NCBI GenBank assembly: GCA_030762935.1
Contig: CM060880.1
Span: 14,563,001-14,627,000, forward strand
Source of the DNA: Hymenopus coronatus
Taxonomy: Eukaryota; Arthropoda; Insecta; Mantodea; Hymenopodidae
Direction of reading: 5' to 3'
DNA length: 64,000 nt
Made by a program: the position numbers and the translations under genes. This document shows, piece after piece, positions 32,036 to 43,114 of this stretch (positions within the stretch are counted from its first letter, which is position 1; the number at the start of each line of letters is the position of its first letter). The notes beneath the pieces are model-generated. The model worked only from the letters and a program-made list of their open reading frames with translations, was not told where the DNA came from and did no database searches.

Positions 32036-32354
32036 AGATGCGCAGAGAAAGTCATGTGCGCGCAACACTTAAATTTGTCCTGGCCATGTAAAGTGAAAGA
32101 CTTCATAAGCCATCACATAGCGAGCCGCTCTTAAAAGATTGGACTATCGCTTATTCTCTTTGAACCTAAAAGGACATATGTAATAAACCCATTTCTGCAA
32201 ATGTTTGTGTAGATTATCATGAAGAAGAAGATAGAAAAACAAGTTTTTCGTTATGTGTGTACCAATGTTGTTAATGTATCATGGAAGTCACCGTGAACGC
32301 AGCTTTTTTTTTTTAATTCAGCAGACCTAAAAACATCTATTTCCACTGGCCTCC
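32036..32354. mobile_element. Cluster of R860 fragments, mixed orientation
   Basis: A distal end (GAGAAAGTCATGTGCGCGC, 32043-32065, +), a diverged distal quarter (ATCACATAGCGAGCCGC, TGTAGATTATCATGAAG, 32118-32255, +) and a hairpin-side piece (AGACCTAAAAACATCTATTT, 32300-32354, -). Decayed, subfamily-B-like. Confidence 0.6.
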
Positions 32355-32372
32355 ACATTCTGTAATTTTTCC

Positions 32373-32406
<34 letters not shown>

Positions 32407-32408
<2 letters not shown>

Positions 32409-33263
32409 ATGTGCTCCATTCAAATGACTTTCTCTACACCTCTGTAACAAATTATTATTAAAAAGCTTATGCTTTTATTTACTTCATGCTTATCAAGAAA
32501 AAAATGGCAGAAATATTCTTATTACTTGCTTCCTTGTAAGCAGAAGCGAAATAAGGGGGTATTATACATTAAAGTGATAGCCAAAAGCTAGTTGCATGTC
32601 ACTGAAGTTCCTTTCTTTATATGGAGAGGAGTTGACAAATTCCTGTATGAGAAAAGTATAAAATTTTCAAAGCTGAATACAAAAACAAGGAATATCTAAA
32701 AAACGATCACCTTTACGAGAAAAAAAATATGACATAACTTGTGTGTTTTAATGTGCTCTACGTTTTCTGTGCAGTAATCTTTTGTCCTTCTCTTACGGTT
32801 TAGCAGTTATGCAAAATTCCTTAAAATTCATCCAGAATAAAGTAGTCTTCAGAACCTATGCCCAGAAAATTCAAAATATACATTTTATTTGTCCTGTTAA
32901 TATCTGAAATATACGATATTTTAATCAAAATCGTTAGAGCCATTTTTTACAAAATCAAAATTCTCGAAAAAAGTTCCATGTAAAGGGTAGTTGGGAGTGG
33001 GGGAATTTTCTTAAAAATCTTCTTGTCGTATCCTAGGAAGATACCAAATCTAAATACCAAGTTTGGTTTTTAACGGAATTTTCGTTTTTGAGCTAAGCTG
33101 TCCACAGATACACGGACCTTTTTGTAAAAATGTTTTTTTTTTTTTTTTTGGATTCAAGGGGACCCAAAACATGTATTTCCGGTGAAATCTCGGTATCGAA
33201 TTTTTGGGTGGAGTGCAATACCTTCTCTATACACTATGTACATAGTACGTGTAGAGAAAGTAA
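32407..33263 (-). mobile_element. R860 element, full length, reference copy
   Basis: TGATGTGCTCCATTC after a 30-nt A-run (32377-32406) to GTGTAGAGAAAGTAA, 857 bp, with palindrome CACTATGTACATAGTACG. All landmarks in order. One of the least rearranged copies. Confidence 0.94.
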
Positions 33264-33662
33264 AAAGCAGTCAGCTTGTGTTAAAATAGTTTGTAGAAAA
33301 GATTGGTTCAAAGATGAACATTACTTAAGAGTTATTTTGTGCGACGTTTTCTTGTTTATCCAACTGCTTGACACCGAGTAGCGTTGCCATGACTACTACC
33401 ATGCATTAAGAAGCACGTCGTGTGTTTTAGCTTCCCCACGTAAACATAATTTCCAGCAGAAATTTGTTGACTCAAGTTAGTCCGGCTTGCAGACGTTATC
33501 TTAATGGTAAAATCTTACAGCCGTTTCTGCTGCTTTCTGGACAGCATCAACGATTATAAACTTTACCCTTGAGGCAGGCACAGAGGCGTTGTCAGATTAA
33601 GGCATTCAAGACCTCTACGAAACCTGCCAATTTCACAGTACCACGTATTTCCTGATTATTAA
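33264..33662. other. Low-repeat stretch, no gene seen
   Basis: No repeat family or motif recognised. Confidence 0.4.
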
Positions 33663-33842
33663 CGATAGGGAATTCAAAACATGTGTTTCCAGTGAAATAT
33701 CGACATCGAGTTCTTGGGTCAAACATATAAATCACTTCACCTACTTATAATATAGAATGTAAATGGGGGGGGGGGGGCAGTTGTTCTTCATCGGACCTCA
33801 AAACGTGCATTTCCGAAGTGATCTCTGTAACAAATGTTTGGT
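33663..33842 (-). mobile_element. Two decayed R860 hairpin-side fragments
   Basis: GAATTCAAAACATGTGTTTC with ATATCGACATCGAGTTCTTG (33663-33760), then a 12-nt G-run, then GACCTCAAAACGTGCATTTC (33784-33842). Ends not recognisable. Confidence 0.55.
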
Positions 33843-33866
33843 ATTAGTGAATACTTCCTATAAAAA

Positions 33867-34720
33867 TCTGATGTGTTCCATTCACATGACCTTCTCTATA
33901 TCTCTGTAAACTATTATTGTTTATAAGCTTATCTTTTATTTATTTCATGCTAATCGAGAAAAAAATAGCAGAAATAGTCTTATTTCTTGCTTTATTGTAA
34001 GTAGAAGCGAAATAAGGGAGTACCATAGGTTAAAGTGAAAGCCAAAAGCTGGTTGCTATGAGACTGATGTTCCTTTGTTTGTATGGTCAGCAGTTGACAA
34101 ATTCCAGTATGAGAAAAATATAAGTTTTTCATAGCAGAAACCAAAAACATGGAATGTCTCAAAACGACCAACACCACGAAAAAATGTATATAACATCAAT
34201 TGTGTGTTTTAACGTGCTCTACATTTTTTGTGGGTTAAGTTTTTGTCCATCTCTTACGGTTTAGTAGTTATGCAAAATTCATCCAGAATAAAGTAATCTT
34301 CGGAGGCTATTCCCAGAAAATTCAAAATGCACATTTTATTTGTCAGGTAAATATCTTTAATATACGAAATTTTAATCAAAATCGTTAGCCATTTTTTAGA
34401 AAATCAACATTTTCGAAAAAAGTTCCATGTAAAGGGTAGTTTGGGGTAGAGGGATTTTTCTCAAAATCTTCGAGTCGCATCTCTGGAAGATACTAAACTT
34501 AAATACCAAGTTTAGTATTTTACCGACCTTTCGTTTTGAGTTATCGTGTTCATAGATACACGGACACACTCACGGACCTTTTTCTGAAAATACTTTTTTT
34601 TTTTTTGATACAGGGGACCCTAAAACATATATTTACGGTGAAATCTCAGTATCGAATTTTTTTGGTGGAGTGCAATACCATCTCTACACACTTTGTTCAT
34701 AGTGCGTATAGAGAGAGTAA
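33867..34720 (-). mobile_element. R860 element, full length
   Basis: TCTGATGTGTTCCATTCAC to AGAGAGAGTAA. Palindrome CACTTTGTTCATAGTGCG. Left flank TATAAAAA and right flank AAATGTAC are A-rich, and no convincing longer duplication is seen. Confidence 0.93.
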
Positions 34721-35134
34721 AAATGTACTTACAACACTATCTCGTGCCACTTTGTAAAAAACTTGCTTGCAGCAACGAAGATACCGTGTTGCTTCAGATG
34801 CAATAATTGACGTATTTATGGTATCCAGCAGAGCAGCGTGGCAACGCTGTTATACATAATGGTGTTCCATTGTTTGTTTTACCTTGCTTCTCCTCAAGAC
34901 GGCTATAAACTGCGAGACGCCTAGACTCGTTAAACAGCCATGAGCAGATTTACAAGCTCCTCGCAGTATTCACTTTAACCTTCCCTTGAGATTTAGCTAA
35001 CTTCTGTATTGCTTTTACTTTTTCTAACGTTTACCTCTACCAGATAAATACACAACTCAAAAAAGGAAAAAATCCCATGTCTTCCATTCTCGTCTTCGTC
35101 TACCTGTTCTGCAGACAAAATATTCTTATAAAAA
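34721..35134. other. Low-repeat stretch, no gene seen
   Basis: Even-composition DNA between two complete R860 copies. No motif recognised. Confidence 0.4.
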
Positions 35135-36015
35135 TCTGATGTGTTCCATTCACATGACTTTCTCTACATCTCTGCAACAAATTGTAGTTAAAAAGCTTAT
35201 TAATTACTTCATGCTAATTAGCAGAAATAGTCTTATTACTTGCTTCCTTGTAAGTAGAAGCGAAATAAGGGAGTAGCATAGGTTAAAGTGAAAGCCAAAA
35301 GCTGATTACTATGTAACTGAAGTTCCTTTGCTTGTATGGAAATTCCTGTATGAGAAAAGTATAAGTTTTTCATAGCTAAAACGAAAAACCAGGAATATCT
35401 TAAAAAATTATCAACTCCACGAAAAAACTGTACATGACATAAATTGTGTGTTTTATCGTGAGATGCATTTTCTCTGTAGTAAGTTTTTCCCCATCTCTTA
35501 AGGTTTAGCAGTTATGCACAATTCCGTAAAATTTATCCAGAATAAAGTAGACTTCAGGGGCTGTTCCCAGAAAATTCAAGATATACATTTTATTTGTCAA
35601 GCAAGTATCTTTAATATACGATATTTTAATCAAAATCGTTAGAGCCATTTTTAAGGAAATCAAAATTTTCAAAATTTTTTCCATGTAAGGGTAGTTTGTG
35701 GTGGGGGATTTTCTTGAAAATCTTCGTGTCGCATCCTTGGAAGATACCAAACTTAAATACCAAATTTCGGCTTTAACGGTCTTTTCGTTTTTGGGCTATG
35801 CTGCCCACAGACACACACACACATACACATTCACACAGAGAGACAGGCAGACAGACAGACAGACACACACACGGACAATTTTCTAAAATGTATTTTTTTT
35901 ATATTCAGGGACTCTCAAGACATGTATTTCCGGTGAAATCTTGCTATCGAATTTTGGGTGCAATGCAATACCTTCTCTATACACTATATATATATAGTAC
36001 GTATAGAGAAAGTAA
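35135..36015 (-). mobile_element. R860 element, full length with long GTCY tract
   Basis: TCTGATGTGTTCCATTCAC to GTATAGAGAAAGTAA. The microsatellite contains AGACAGGCAGACAGACAGAC (GTCY on the other strand). The spacer TATATATATAGTACG has replaced part of the palindrome. Directly abuts the next '-' copy. Confidence 0.92.
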
Positions 36016-36019
36016 TAAG

Positions 36020-36875
36020 TTGATGTGTTCCATTCACATGACGTTCTCTACATCTCTGCAACAAATTATTCTTAAAAAGTTTATGCTTATTTTTAATTCA
36101 TGCTAATCGGGAAAAAATTAGCAGAAATAGTCTTATTACTTGCTTCCATGCAAGTAGAAGGAAAATAAGGAAGTAGCATAGGCTAAAGTATTCGTCAAAA
36201 GTCGGTTGCTATGTGACTGATGTTCCTTTGTTTGTATGAACAGGAGTTGACAAATTCCTGTGTGAGAAAAGTATAAGTTTTTTAAAGCTGAAAACAATAA
36301 CCCGGAGTATCTAAAACACGATTCACTCCACGATAAAATGTATATAACATAAATTGTATGTTTTAACGCAACCTACATTTTCTTTTAAGTAAGTGTTTGT
36401 CTATCTCTTACGGTTTGTCAGTTATGCAAATTTCCGTAAAATTCATCCAGAATAAAGTAGTCTTCAGAGGCTATTCCCAGAAAATTCAAAATATACACTT
36501 TATTTATCTTGAATATACGATATTTTAATCAAAATCGTTAGAACTTTTTTTGAGAAAATCAAAATTTTCGAAAAAAGTTCCATGTAAAGTGGAGTTTGGG
36601 GTGGGGGGATTTTTCTTAAAATCTTCGTGTCGCCTCCCTTGAAGATACTAAACTTAAATAACAAGTTTGGTATTTTACCGAGTTTCGTTTTTAGTTATCG
36701 TGTTCACAGACACACACGGACCTTTTTCCAAAAATGTGTTTGTTTCTTTTTTTCTTTTTTTGGATTCAGGGGGACCGAAAACATATATTTCCGGTGGAAT
36801 CTCGGTATCGAATTTTTGGGTGGAATGCAATACCTTCTCTATACACTGTGTATATAGTAGGTGTAGAGAAGCTAA
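36020..36875 (-). mobile_element. R860 element, full length
   Basis: TTGATGTGTTCCATTCAC to GTAGAGAAGCTAA, head-to-tail with the previous copy (5 bp between). Palindrome CACTGTGTATATAGTAGG. Confidence 0.92.
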
Positions 36876-37149
36876 AAATAACAACTTTATTAAAGTATAT
36901 CGGGAGACGCTATGTTGTACGGTTTAGACACGTCGCATTTCCTGCTTCATATTATCTATGTGAAAGTGTGCACGATAAGGTCACCTACCTTAAATAGGTT
37001 TATGGGTCATAAAACAAGATTAGGAAATAGAAGCGATCTGCTTCTACGCTCACATCCTATAGGTATTATCGCTTTCGTAAAGAAATCCAATTCTCGTGGC
37101 TGCAACACCTTTACCTTATATATAAAAATCGGTAATACATTCCGTCATA

Positions 37150-37250
37150 AACTCCGATATTAAAACTCATAAAATGTGAATCTTGAATTTTCTGATACAG
37201 CATCTGAAATACTGTTTGTTCTTTCTTGATACTTTTGCATACTGTTGTAT
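37150..37250 (+). mobile_element. R860 internal fragment, diverged
   Basis: ACTCATAAAATGTGAATCTT, GAATTTTCTGATACAGCATC and TTTTGCATACTGTTG match the middle of the unit. Confidence 0.5.
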
Positions 37251-37308
37251 AACAGGTATACCACAAGAATAAAACATTGGTAGAATTAGCTATTTCGAAT
37301 AACTTTAT

Positions 37309-37426
37309 ACTTTCTCTACACGTAGTATGTACAGTGTATAGAGAAGGTATTGTTGCATTTTTCCCAAAAATTCCATGGCGAGATTTCACCGGAAATACAC
37401 GTTTTGGGAGCCCCTGATAAAAAGAA
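37309..37426 (+). mobile_element. R860 hairpin-end fragment
   Basis: ACTTTCTCTACACG, TATGTACAGTGTATAGAGAA to GGGAGCCCCTGATAAAAAG, then directly the distal end of a '-' copy. Composite 37309-38283 therefore has hairpin ends on both outer sides. Confidence 0.83.
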
Positions 37427-38283
37427 TCTCAGTTGTTCAATTCACATGACTTTCTCTCCATCTCTGCAACAATTATTGTTAAAACTCTTATTCTTCTACT
37501 TACTTAATGCTAATCGAAAAAAAAAAATAGCAGAAATAGTCTTATTACTTGCTTCCTTGTAAGTGGAAGCGAAATAAGGGAGTACCATAGATTAAAGTGA
37601 TGGTCAAAAGCTGGTTGCTATGTGACTGAAGTTCCTTTGTTTCTATGGACAGCAGTTGAAAAATGCCTGTACGAGAAAAATATAAGTTCTTCAAAGCTGA
37701 AACCAAAAACAAGGAATATCTCAAAAAACGATCATCTCCACGAAAAAAAAAAATGTATATAACATAAATTGTGTGTTTTTTGTGTTGTAATTTTTTTTTT
37801 TTTTTTTTTTTTTCATATCTTAAGGTTTACCACTTATGCCAAATTCCGTAAAATTCATCCAGAATAAAGTAGTCTTCAGAGACTATTCGCAGAAAATTCA
37901 AGATATACATTTTATTTGTCAGGTAAAATATCTTTAACATGCGATATTTAATCAAAATCGTAGAGCCATTTTTGAGCAAATCAACATTTTCGAAAAAAAA
38001 TTTCCATGTAAAGGGTAGTTGTGGTTGGGGGGATTTTTCTCAAAATCATCGTGTGGCATCTCTGGAAGATATTAAACTTAAATACCATGTTTGATATTTA
38101 CCAACTTATCGTGTTCACAGACACACGCGCGCGCGCGCGCGCATACCTTTTTCTGAAAATGTTTTTTTTTTTTATAAAGGGGGCCATAAAACATATTTCC
38201 GGTGAAATCTCGATATCGAATTTTTGGGTGGAGTGTAATACCTTCTCTATACATTATGTACATAGTACGTGTAGAGAAAGTAA
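37427..38283 (-). mobile_element. R860 element, full length
   Basis: TCTCAGTTGTTCAATTCAC to GTGTAGAGAAAGTAA. Has a T-run at 37789-37813 and a (GC)8 tract at 38126-38142 in place of the usual CA tract. Confidence 0.92.
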
Positions 38284-38287
38284 AAAA

Positions 38288-38972
38288 TTTTTTGTAAAAG
38301 TCGTTTGTGTAGGCAACATAGCCCAAAAACGAAAAGTCCATTAAATTCTAAACTACGTATTTAAGTTTAGTATCTTCCAAGCATGCGATACGAAAGGCTT
38401 TGAAGAAAATCAACCCACCCCAACTAATTTCGCAAATTTTCTACATATCAAAAATTGCTCTATTTTGATTAAAACCTCTAATAGTTAAGATATTTACACG
38501 ACAAATAAAATATATAAATCGAATTTTGTAGGAACAGCCTTGACACAATTCTGGATAATTTTTTCTGAATTTTGCTTAACTGGCAAACCGTACTTACTTT
38601 ACAAAAAATGTAGATCTTATTAAAATACACAATTTATGTCATATACAGTGTTTTTTAGAGTTACCGTTTTTTGGATATTCTAGATTATTGTTTTCAATTT
38701 TACCCACTTAAACTTTTCTCAAACGGTAAGAAATCTTCTCGTTTGTTTCCTCCGGCAAGCAAAGAGATTGGAATTTCAATTGTTTCACATAGCGACCAAT
38801 TTTTAGCTTGTGAATTTTCTTACTTTCCTTCTACTAACAGGGAAGCTAGTAATAAGACTAATTCTGCTTATGTTTATCTTGATTAGCATGATGTATATAA
38901 CAGATTAATGTCTTGAATAAAATGTTTGTTTATTGAACAGCTAGAGGACATCATGTGAATGGAACACATCAG
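38288..38972 (+). mobile_element. R860 element from ~130-bp breakpoint, B-like distal region
   Basis: Starts TTTTTTGTAAAAGTCGTTTG right after the preceding terminus, at the same internal position as 12926 and 22886. The distal part is B-like (GATATTCTAGATTATTG, AACAGCTAGAGGACATC) and ends GGAACACATCAGA. Confidence 0.87.
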
Positions 38973-38977
38973 ATGTT

Positions 38978-39388
38978 TTCCCTTCTACTTATAAGGAACC
39001 AAGCAATAAGGACAATTTCTGCTAACGTTTATGTAGATTATCATGAAGTAGATAGAAGAATAAACTTTTTACAATAATTTGTTTTTCACTCCCGGATGTT
39101 CCGGGTTCGATTCTCGGCTGGGGCGGACAAGTTTTCTTTCACCAGAATTATTCCCTATCCCCCACAGAGTCTATAAGTATGTATGTGAGAGTAAATGTGT
39201 GTGTGCGTGTGTGTTTAAGAAAAATAAAAAACTTACACCCAACATAAAGAACCTAGTTGTTTCTAGTGCAAAGCCCCCTATATGACCTTAGATGTTAAAG
39301 TGGGCTATTTAAATGAAACAATAAAAACAAATAAAAATAATTTGTTGCACAGATGTAGAGAAAGGCACGTGAATGGAACACCTCAGAT
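38978..39388 (+). mobile_element. R860 distal fragment, split by SINE F1
   Basis: TTCCCTTCTACTTATAAGG to AATAATTTGTT, SINE, then AATAATTTGTTGCACAG and GTAGAGAAAGGCACGTG to the distal end (ACACCTCAGA). Confidence 0.87.
39084..39335 (+). mobile_element. SINE family F1 in R860, 11-bp TSD
   Basis: Head begins truncated (CACTCCCGGATGTTCC) with B-box GGGTTCGATTCTCGGCTGG. Body GAATTATTCCCTATCCCCCA and GTCTATAAGTATGTATGTG. Tail GATATGACCTTAGATG, TTAAAGTGGGC, then AAACAATAAAAACA. AATAATTTGTT at 39073-39083 and 39336-39346 is a perfect target duplication. Confidence 0.9.
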
Positions 39389-39910
39389 GTCTCTTTCAAC
39401 ATCCGTCATATAATGCAACATTTTAAAAACTGTGGACATCTCTCCCGGACTTACGCTATAAAAACGAACGAGAACGTTATATAAATGTCACACGTGGCGT
39501 CGTTAGCGAAGAACTTGTGGTGGAAAGAGTATGTGATTTCGTGTTAGTTAGATATGCAGATTTATGTGGTCGTGTTTTTCCAGCATCTGCATTGTCATCC
39601 TCCATACAGCCCCGCGGGGAGTAATTACCTATCATCAATGGATTCCGTGTTTTCGGGGAATAAAAGATAAGTAGATACAACGTCAATTGTACCTCTGGAA
39701 GGTAAAGCTACAAATTAAATTAGCATAAACACTGACAATTTGGATTTGCCTGCAGTAGTTACACCAGGTTCGATTCCCGGCGGCAATCAGCATTTAAATC
39801 TCAATATGATGTTCACCTTATTTAATTACATTTTGCAATATCTGAAACATACATACATACATACCATGTGCAACAGTATATTTATTTGGAGACTCAAAAT
39901 ATCTCTTCTC
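39389..39910. other. Low-repeat stretch with an orphan B-box
   Basis: AGGTTCGATTCCCGGCGG at 39767-39784 looks like a SINE B-box without the rest of the head. An (ACAT)n tract lies near 39848-39864. No gene seen. Confidence 0.4.
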
Positions 39911-40162
39911 AACCGGAGGTCCAGGGCTCGATTCCCGACTGTGGCGGCGAATTTTTCTTTAATCAGAATTATTCCCTATCCCCACAGAGTCTGGAAGTAT
40001 ATATGTGATGGTGAATGTGTGTGTGTGTGTTTCAGGAAAATAAAAACAAAAATGATTTAAACCTATAGACAACGAGTTGTTTCCAAGTACAAAGCCCCCG
40101 ATATGACCTTAGATGCTGAAGGGAGCTATATTAAATAAAACAATAAAAAAAATAAAAAAAAA
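39911..40162 (+). mobile_element. SINE family F1
   Basis: ACCGGAGGTCCAGGGCTCG with TTCCCGACTGTGGCGG head remnant. Body CAGAATTATTCCCTATCCCC and AGTCTGGAAGTATATATGTG. Tail CCCCCGATATGACCTTAGATG and AACAATAAAAAAAATAAAAA. Confidence 0.85.
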
Positions 40163-40232
40163 GCCTCGGAAATATTTAATATAAGAAACATATTTATTTA
40201 AATGTTGTGTTTTTAAGGAGATAAACATTTTT

Positions 40233-40360
40233 ACTTTCTCTACACTTACTATACACAACATAGTATATAAAGAGTATATTATATTCCAATCAAAAATTCG
40301 AAACCGATATTTCGCCGGAAATACACGTTTTAGAGTCCCTTATAAGAAAAAAAAACAGAA
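40233..40360 (+). mobile_element. R860 hairpin-end fragment, diverged
   Basis: ACTTTCTCTACACTTAC, ACAACATAGTATATAAAGAG and GAAACCGATATTTCGCCGG to GAGTCCCTTATAAG. Confidence 0.75.
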
Positions 40361-40503
40361 CTGAGGTATCTTGTTGCGTTTGTTAGTTATTTACATCTGA
40401 AGTTGTAAAGATAATTTATGGACACCCTGTATATCATATGGGCTATAATCCTTGCAAGAGAGATTTTATTCAACACTGTGTAATAATGTTTAAATTTCAT
40501 GAT

Positions 40504-40997
40504 TATTGCCGTCGCAAAACTTCTGGAATCGCGACCCTGACCACACACCCAGCTGCCGGGCCTAGCTTATCGGAGTTTGTGCTATGATACTTTGCTTACT
40601 TAAAGTCACAGCGAGCAAACTTTGTACAGTCTCTATTGAAAGTGTTCCGCATATGTTTCTATTCAAAGTGGGCAGTAAATAGTGTTCATTTTATTTTTTA
40701 ATCATGGCTCCTACGTTTTCAAAGTTAAGTGGCAAGGTATTACTTAGAGCAGAGAAATAATTGTAAATGTCCTGTAGAAAGCGAATGAAAGAGTAGCCAA
40801 GGCAACTGATATTTCACTGAGTTCCGTTTTCAGGGTTCTCAAAGATAAGAAAGAAACAAAAATAAAACTTAATATATCACCTTTAAATGAAAAGATGTAG
40901 AACAGTTGTGTCGCCAGGGAATTGCAGAAATTGGCAGGCCACAATGGGAAAATGTATGTCGACATGTTGAGAACATTGGAAATCTTTAGAAAAAAAA
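40504..40997 (+). repeat. Repeat X, copy 1
   Basis: Matches 42257-42754 colinearly with a constant offset of 1757 bp and roughly 94% identity by eye over 475 bp. Landmarks: GCAAAACTTCTGGAATCG, CAGCTGCCGGGCC, TTGAAAGTGTTCCGCATATG, ATGGCTCCTACGTTTTC, TTTCAGGGTTCTCAAAGAT. The better-preserved copy 2 can be read as a helix-turn-helix-like peptide. The left flank contains GGACACCCTGTATATC at ~40420, resembling a mariner-type end. Confidence 0.85.
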
Positions 40998-41693
40998 ATA
41001 GCAGAAATAGTCTTATTACTTGCTTCCTTGTAAGTAGAAGGGAAATAAGGGAGTACCATAGGTTAAAGTGATAGTCAAAAGCTGGTTGCTATGTGACTGA
41101 AGTTACTTTGTATAAGAAAATTCCTGTATAAGAAAATAATAATTTTTTTAAAGCTGAAACGAAAAACAAGGAATATCTAAAAAACGATCAACACCACAAA
41201 AAAAAATGTATATCACATAAATTGTGTTTTCATGTGCTCTGCATTTTTGTGTGGTAAGTTTTTGTCTATCTCTTACGGTTAAGCAGTTATGCAAAATTCA
41301 TCCAGGATAAACATGTCTTCAGAGGCTACTCCCAGATCATTCAAGAAATACATATTATTTGTCAGGCAAATATCTTTAATCAAAATCGTTAAGAGGCATT
41401 TTTGAAAAAATAAAACATTTCGAAAAAAGTTCCATGTAAAGGGTACTTGGGATGGGGAGATTTCCTTTAAAGTCTTCGTGTCGCATCCTTGGAAGATACC
41501 GAACTTAAATACCAAGTGGTATTTAACGGTCTTTTCGTTTTTGAGCTCTGCTGTCCACAGACTCACATACAGACATTTTTTCCTTTCTTTTTTTCATTTA
41601 GAGGTTCCTAAGACATGTGTTTCCTGCGAATTTTTGAGTGCATTACAATACCTTCTCTATACACTATATTCATAGTATATGTAGAGAAAGTAA
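40998..41693 (-). mobile_element. R860 element, distal end missing
   Basis: Starts TAGCAGAAATAGTCTTATTA next to repeat X and ends CACTATATTCATAGTATATG, GTAGAGAAAGTAA. A ~25-bp deletion removes part of the palindrome-side block (CCTGCGAATTTTTGAGTG). Confidence 0.88.
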
Positions 41694-42036
41694 AAATAGG
41701 TGCACAATCTGGTATGAATCCCACAAAGATGACCTGATTTAAATACCGCAGCACAGCTAACGATTCTACGCGCATCATTCTTCTATGTAGGGAGCAAAGT
41801 AAATATTAGCACAGTGTTGATTGTTTGAGAAAGGATGGGTCCTCTAGAATTACCAGTTTTTCTAGGTTCACGTTGCTGGCGCGCGTTCCTCTTACAATTT
41901 ATAATTCGATTAGTTCACGTGTTACAAGTCTAACACTCCTCAATCTGGGGCACAAACATTTTTTTTGATTCCTTCGTGGCGAGTTCCTGTGCCACTTGTA
42001 AGATGCTGTCCGCTCTGTGCAATGGGAATGAAGTTT
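41694..42036. other. Low-repeat stretch, no gene seen
   Basis: No motif recognised between R860 and a SINE relic. Confidence 0.4.
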
Positions 42037-42256
42037 TATTTATGGACGCTCTTTAACTACCGTGGTTTTCAGCGTCACAATCTATACTGTGCATGAAGGA
42101 CTGCTTAATTTTGCTCACAGGCCTCTCTATCAGACTTGAGGTTCAGGCCGTAAATCTACGATACGGGACCAAAGGCTTTACTTCCCTTCCGAAGGAAGCC
42201 ATGCTAAGGCTTCTTATGCTGGGCTTGAATACGCGACTCAGGTATATGAAGTTAGA
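42037..42256 (-). mobile_element. SINE family F4, decayed
   Basis: The minus strand matches the F4 body of 16629-16931: TTAAAGAGCGTCCATAAATA, TAAGCAGTCCTTCATGC, ATGGCTTCCTTCGGAAGGG, AAGTAAAGCC, ACTTCATATACC. The B-box has decayed. It abuts repeat X. Confidence 0.75.
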
Positions 42257-42754
42257 ATGGTATTGCCGGTGCAAAACTTCTGGAATCGTGACCCTGACCA
42301 CACACTCAGCTGCCGGGCCTAGCTTATCGGAGTTTGTGCTATGATACTTTGCTTACTTAAAGTCACAGCGAGCAAACTTTGCACAGTCTGTATTGAAAGT
42401 GTTCCGCATATGTTTCTATTCAAAGTGGGCAGTAAATAGTGTTCATTTTATTTTTTTAAGCATGGCTCCTACGTTTTCAAAATTAAGTGGCAAGGTAGAG
42501 TCAGAGCAGAGAAATAATTCTAAATGTCCTGTAGAAAGCGAATGAAAGAGTAGCCAAGGCAACTGATATTTCACTGACTTCCGTTTTCAGGGTTCTCAAA
42601 GATAAGAAAGAAAGAAAAATAAAACTTAATATATCACTTTTAAATTAAAAGATGTGGAACAATTGTGTCGCCAACGAATTGCAGAAATTGCCAGGCCAGA
42701 ACGGGAAAATGTATGTCAACGTGTTGAGAACATTGAGATTCATTAGAAAGAATT
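42257..42754 (+). repeat. Repeat X, copy 2
   Basis: Better-preserved copy. From 42538 the frame reads ANERVAKATDISLTSVFRVL, then KDKKE: a pattern like the recognition helix region of transposase-type helix-turn-helix domains. A second frame near 42651 reads DVEQLCRQRIAEIARPEREN. Stops and frameshifts prevent a gene call. The right edge fades after CATTGAGATTCATTAGAAAG. Confidence 0.85.
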
Positions 42755-43114
42755 CTAGTCCAGGATAATGGTGCAGGAAGTAACGATAACGTTGATAATG
42801 ACAATGACGTGAGCGAAGACTGTCAGGTGTGGAAGAACTGGAGGCAGACGATTGACATTGTTTATATAGCAGGCCATTTGTATAGATATGAATATAACAC
42901 ATGTTTATCAGTGCAGGTGACAGATATTTGACAGGCAGTACAACTCGCTTCCTAGCTCTCATTAAGGTTTTCACATGTCCAGATCTGATGCGCCACTTAT
43001 AACCATTATACCAAGGAAGGCGACAATTTGCGCAATAAAATTATAGATTCAGAAGAGGTTAGGCAGCACCTTCATTGAAAATTGATATGATTGCTCAGAT
43101 ACAATTACATTCTG
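42755..43114. other. Low-repeat stretch, no gene seen
   Basis: AGATATGAATATAACACATG (42886-42905) is a possible solo distal terminus. Otherwise unremarkable. Confidence 0.4.

Noticed and set aside
32407..33263. R860 as a standard TIR MITE
   Set aside because: The only inverted match is a 12-mer at unequal distances from the ends, and no consistent target duplication could be found by eye.
32407..33263. R860 as a canonical Helitron
   Set aside because: No CTRR at the hairpin side; ends read AAAGTAA. The related Helentron-type hypothesis is kept only as an inference.
40504..42754. X copies as the two LTRs of one retrotransposon
   Set aside because: No TG...CA ends, no primer-binding site or gag/pol frame between them; the interior is an R860 copy, unknown DNA and a SINE relic.
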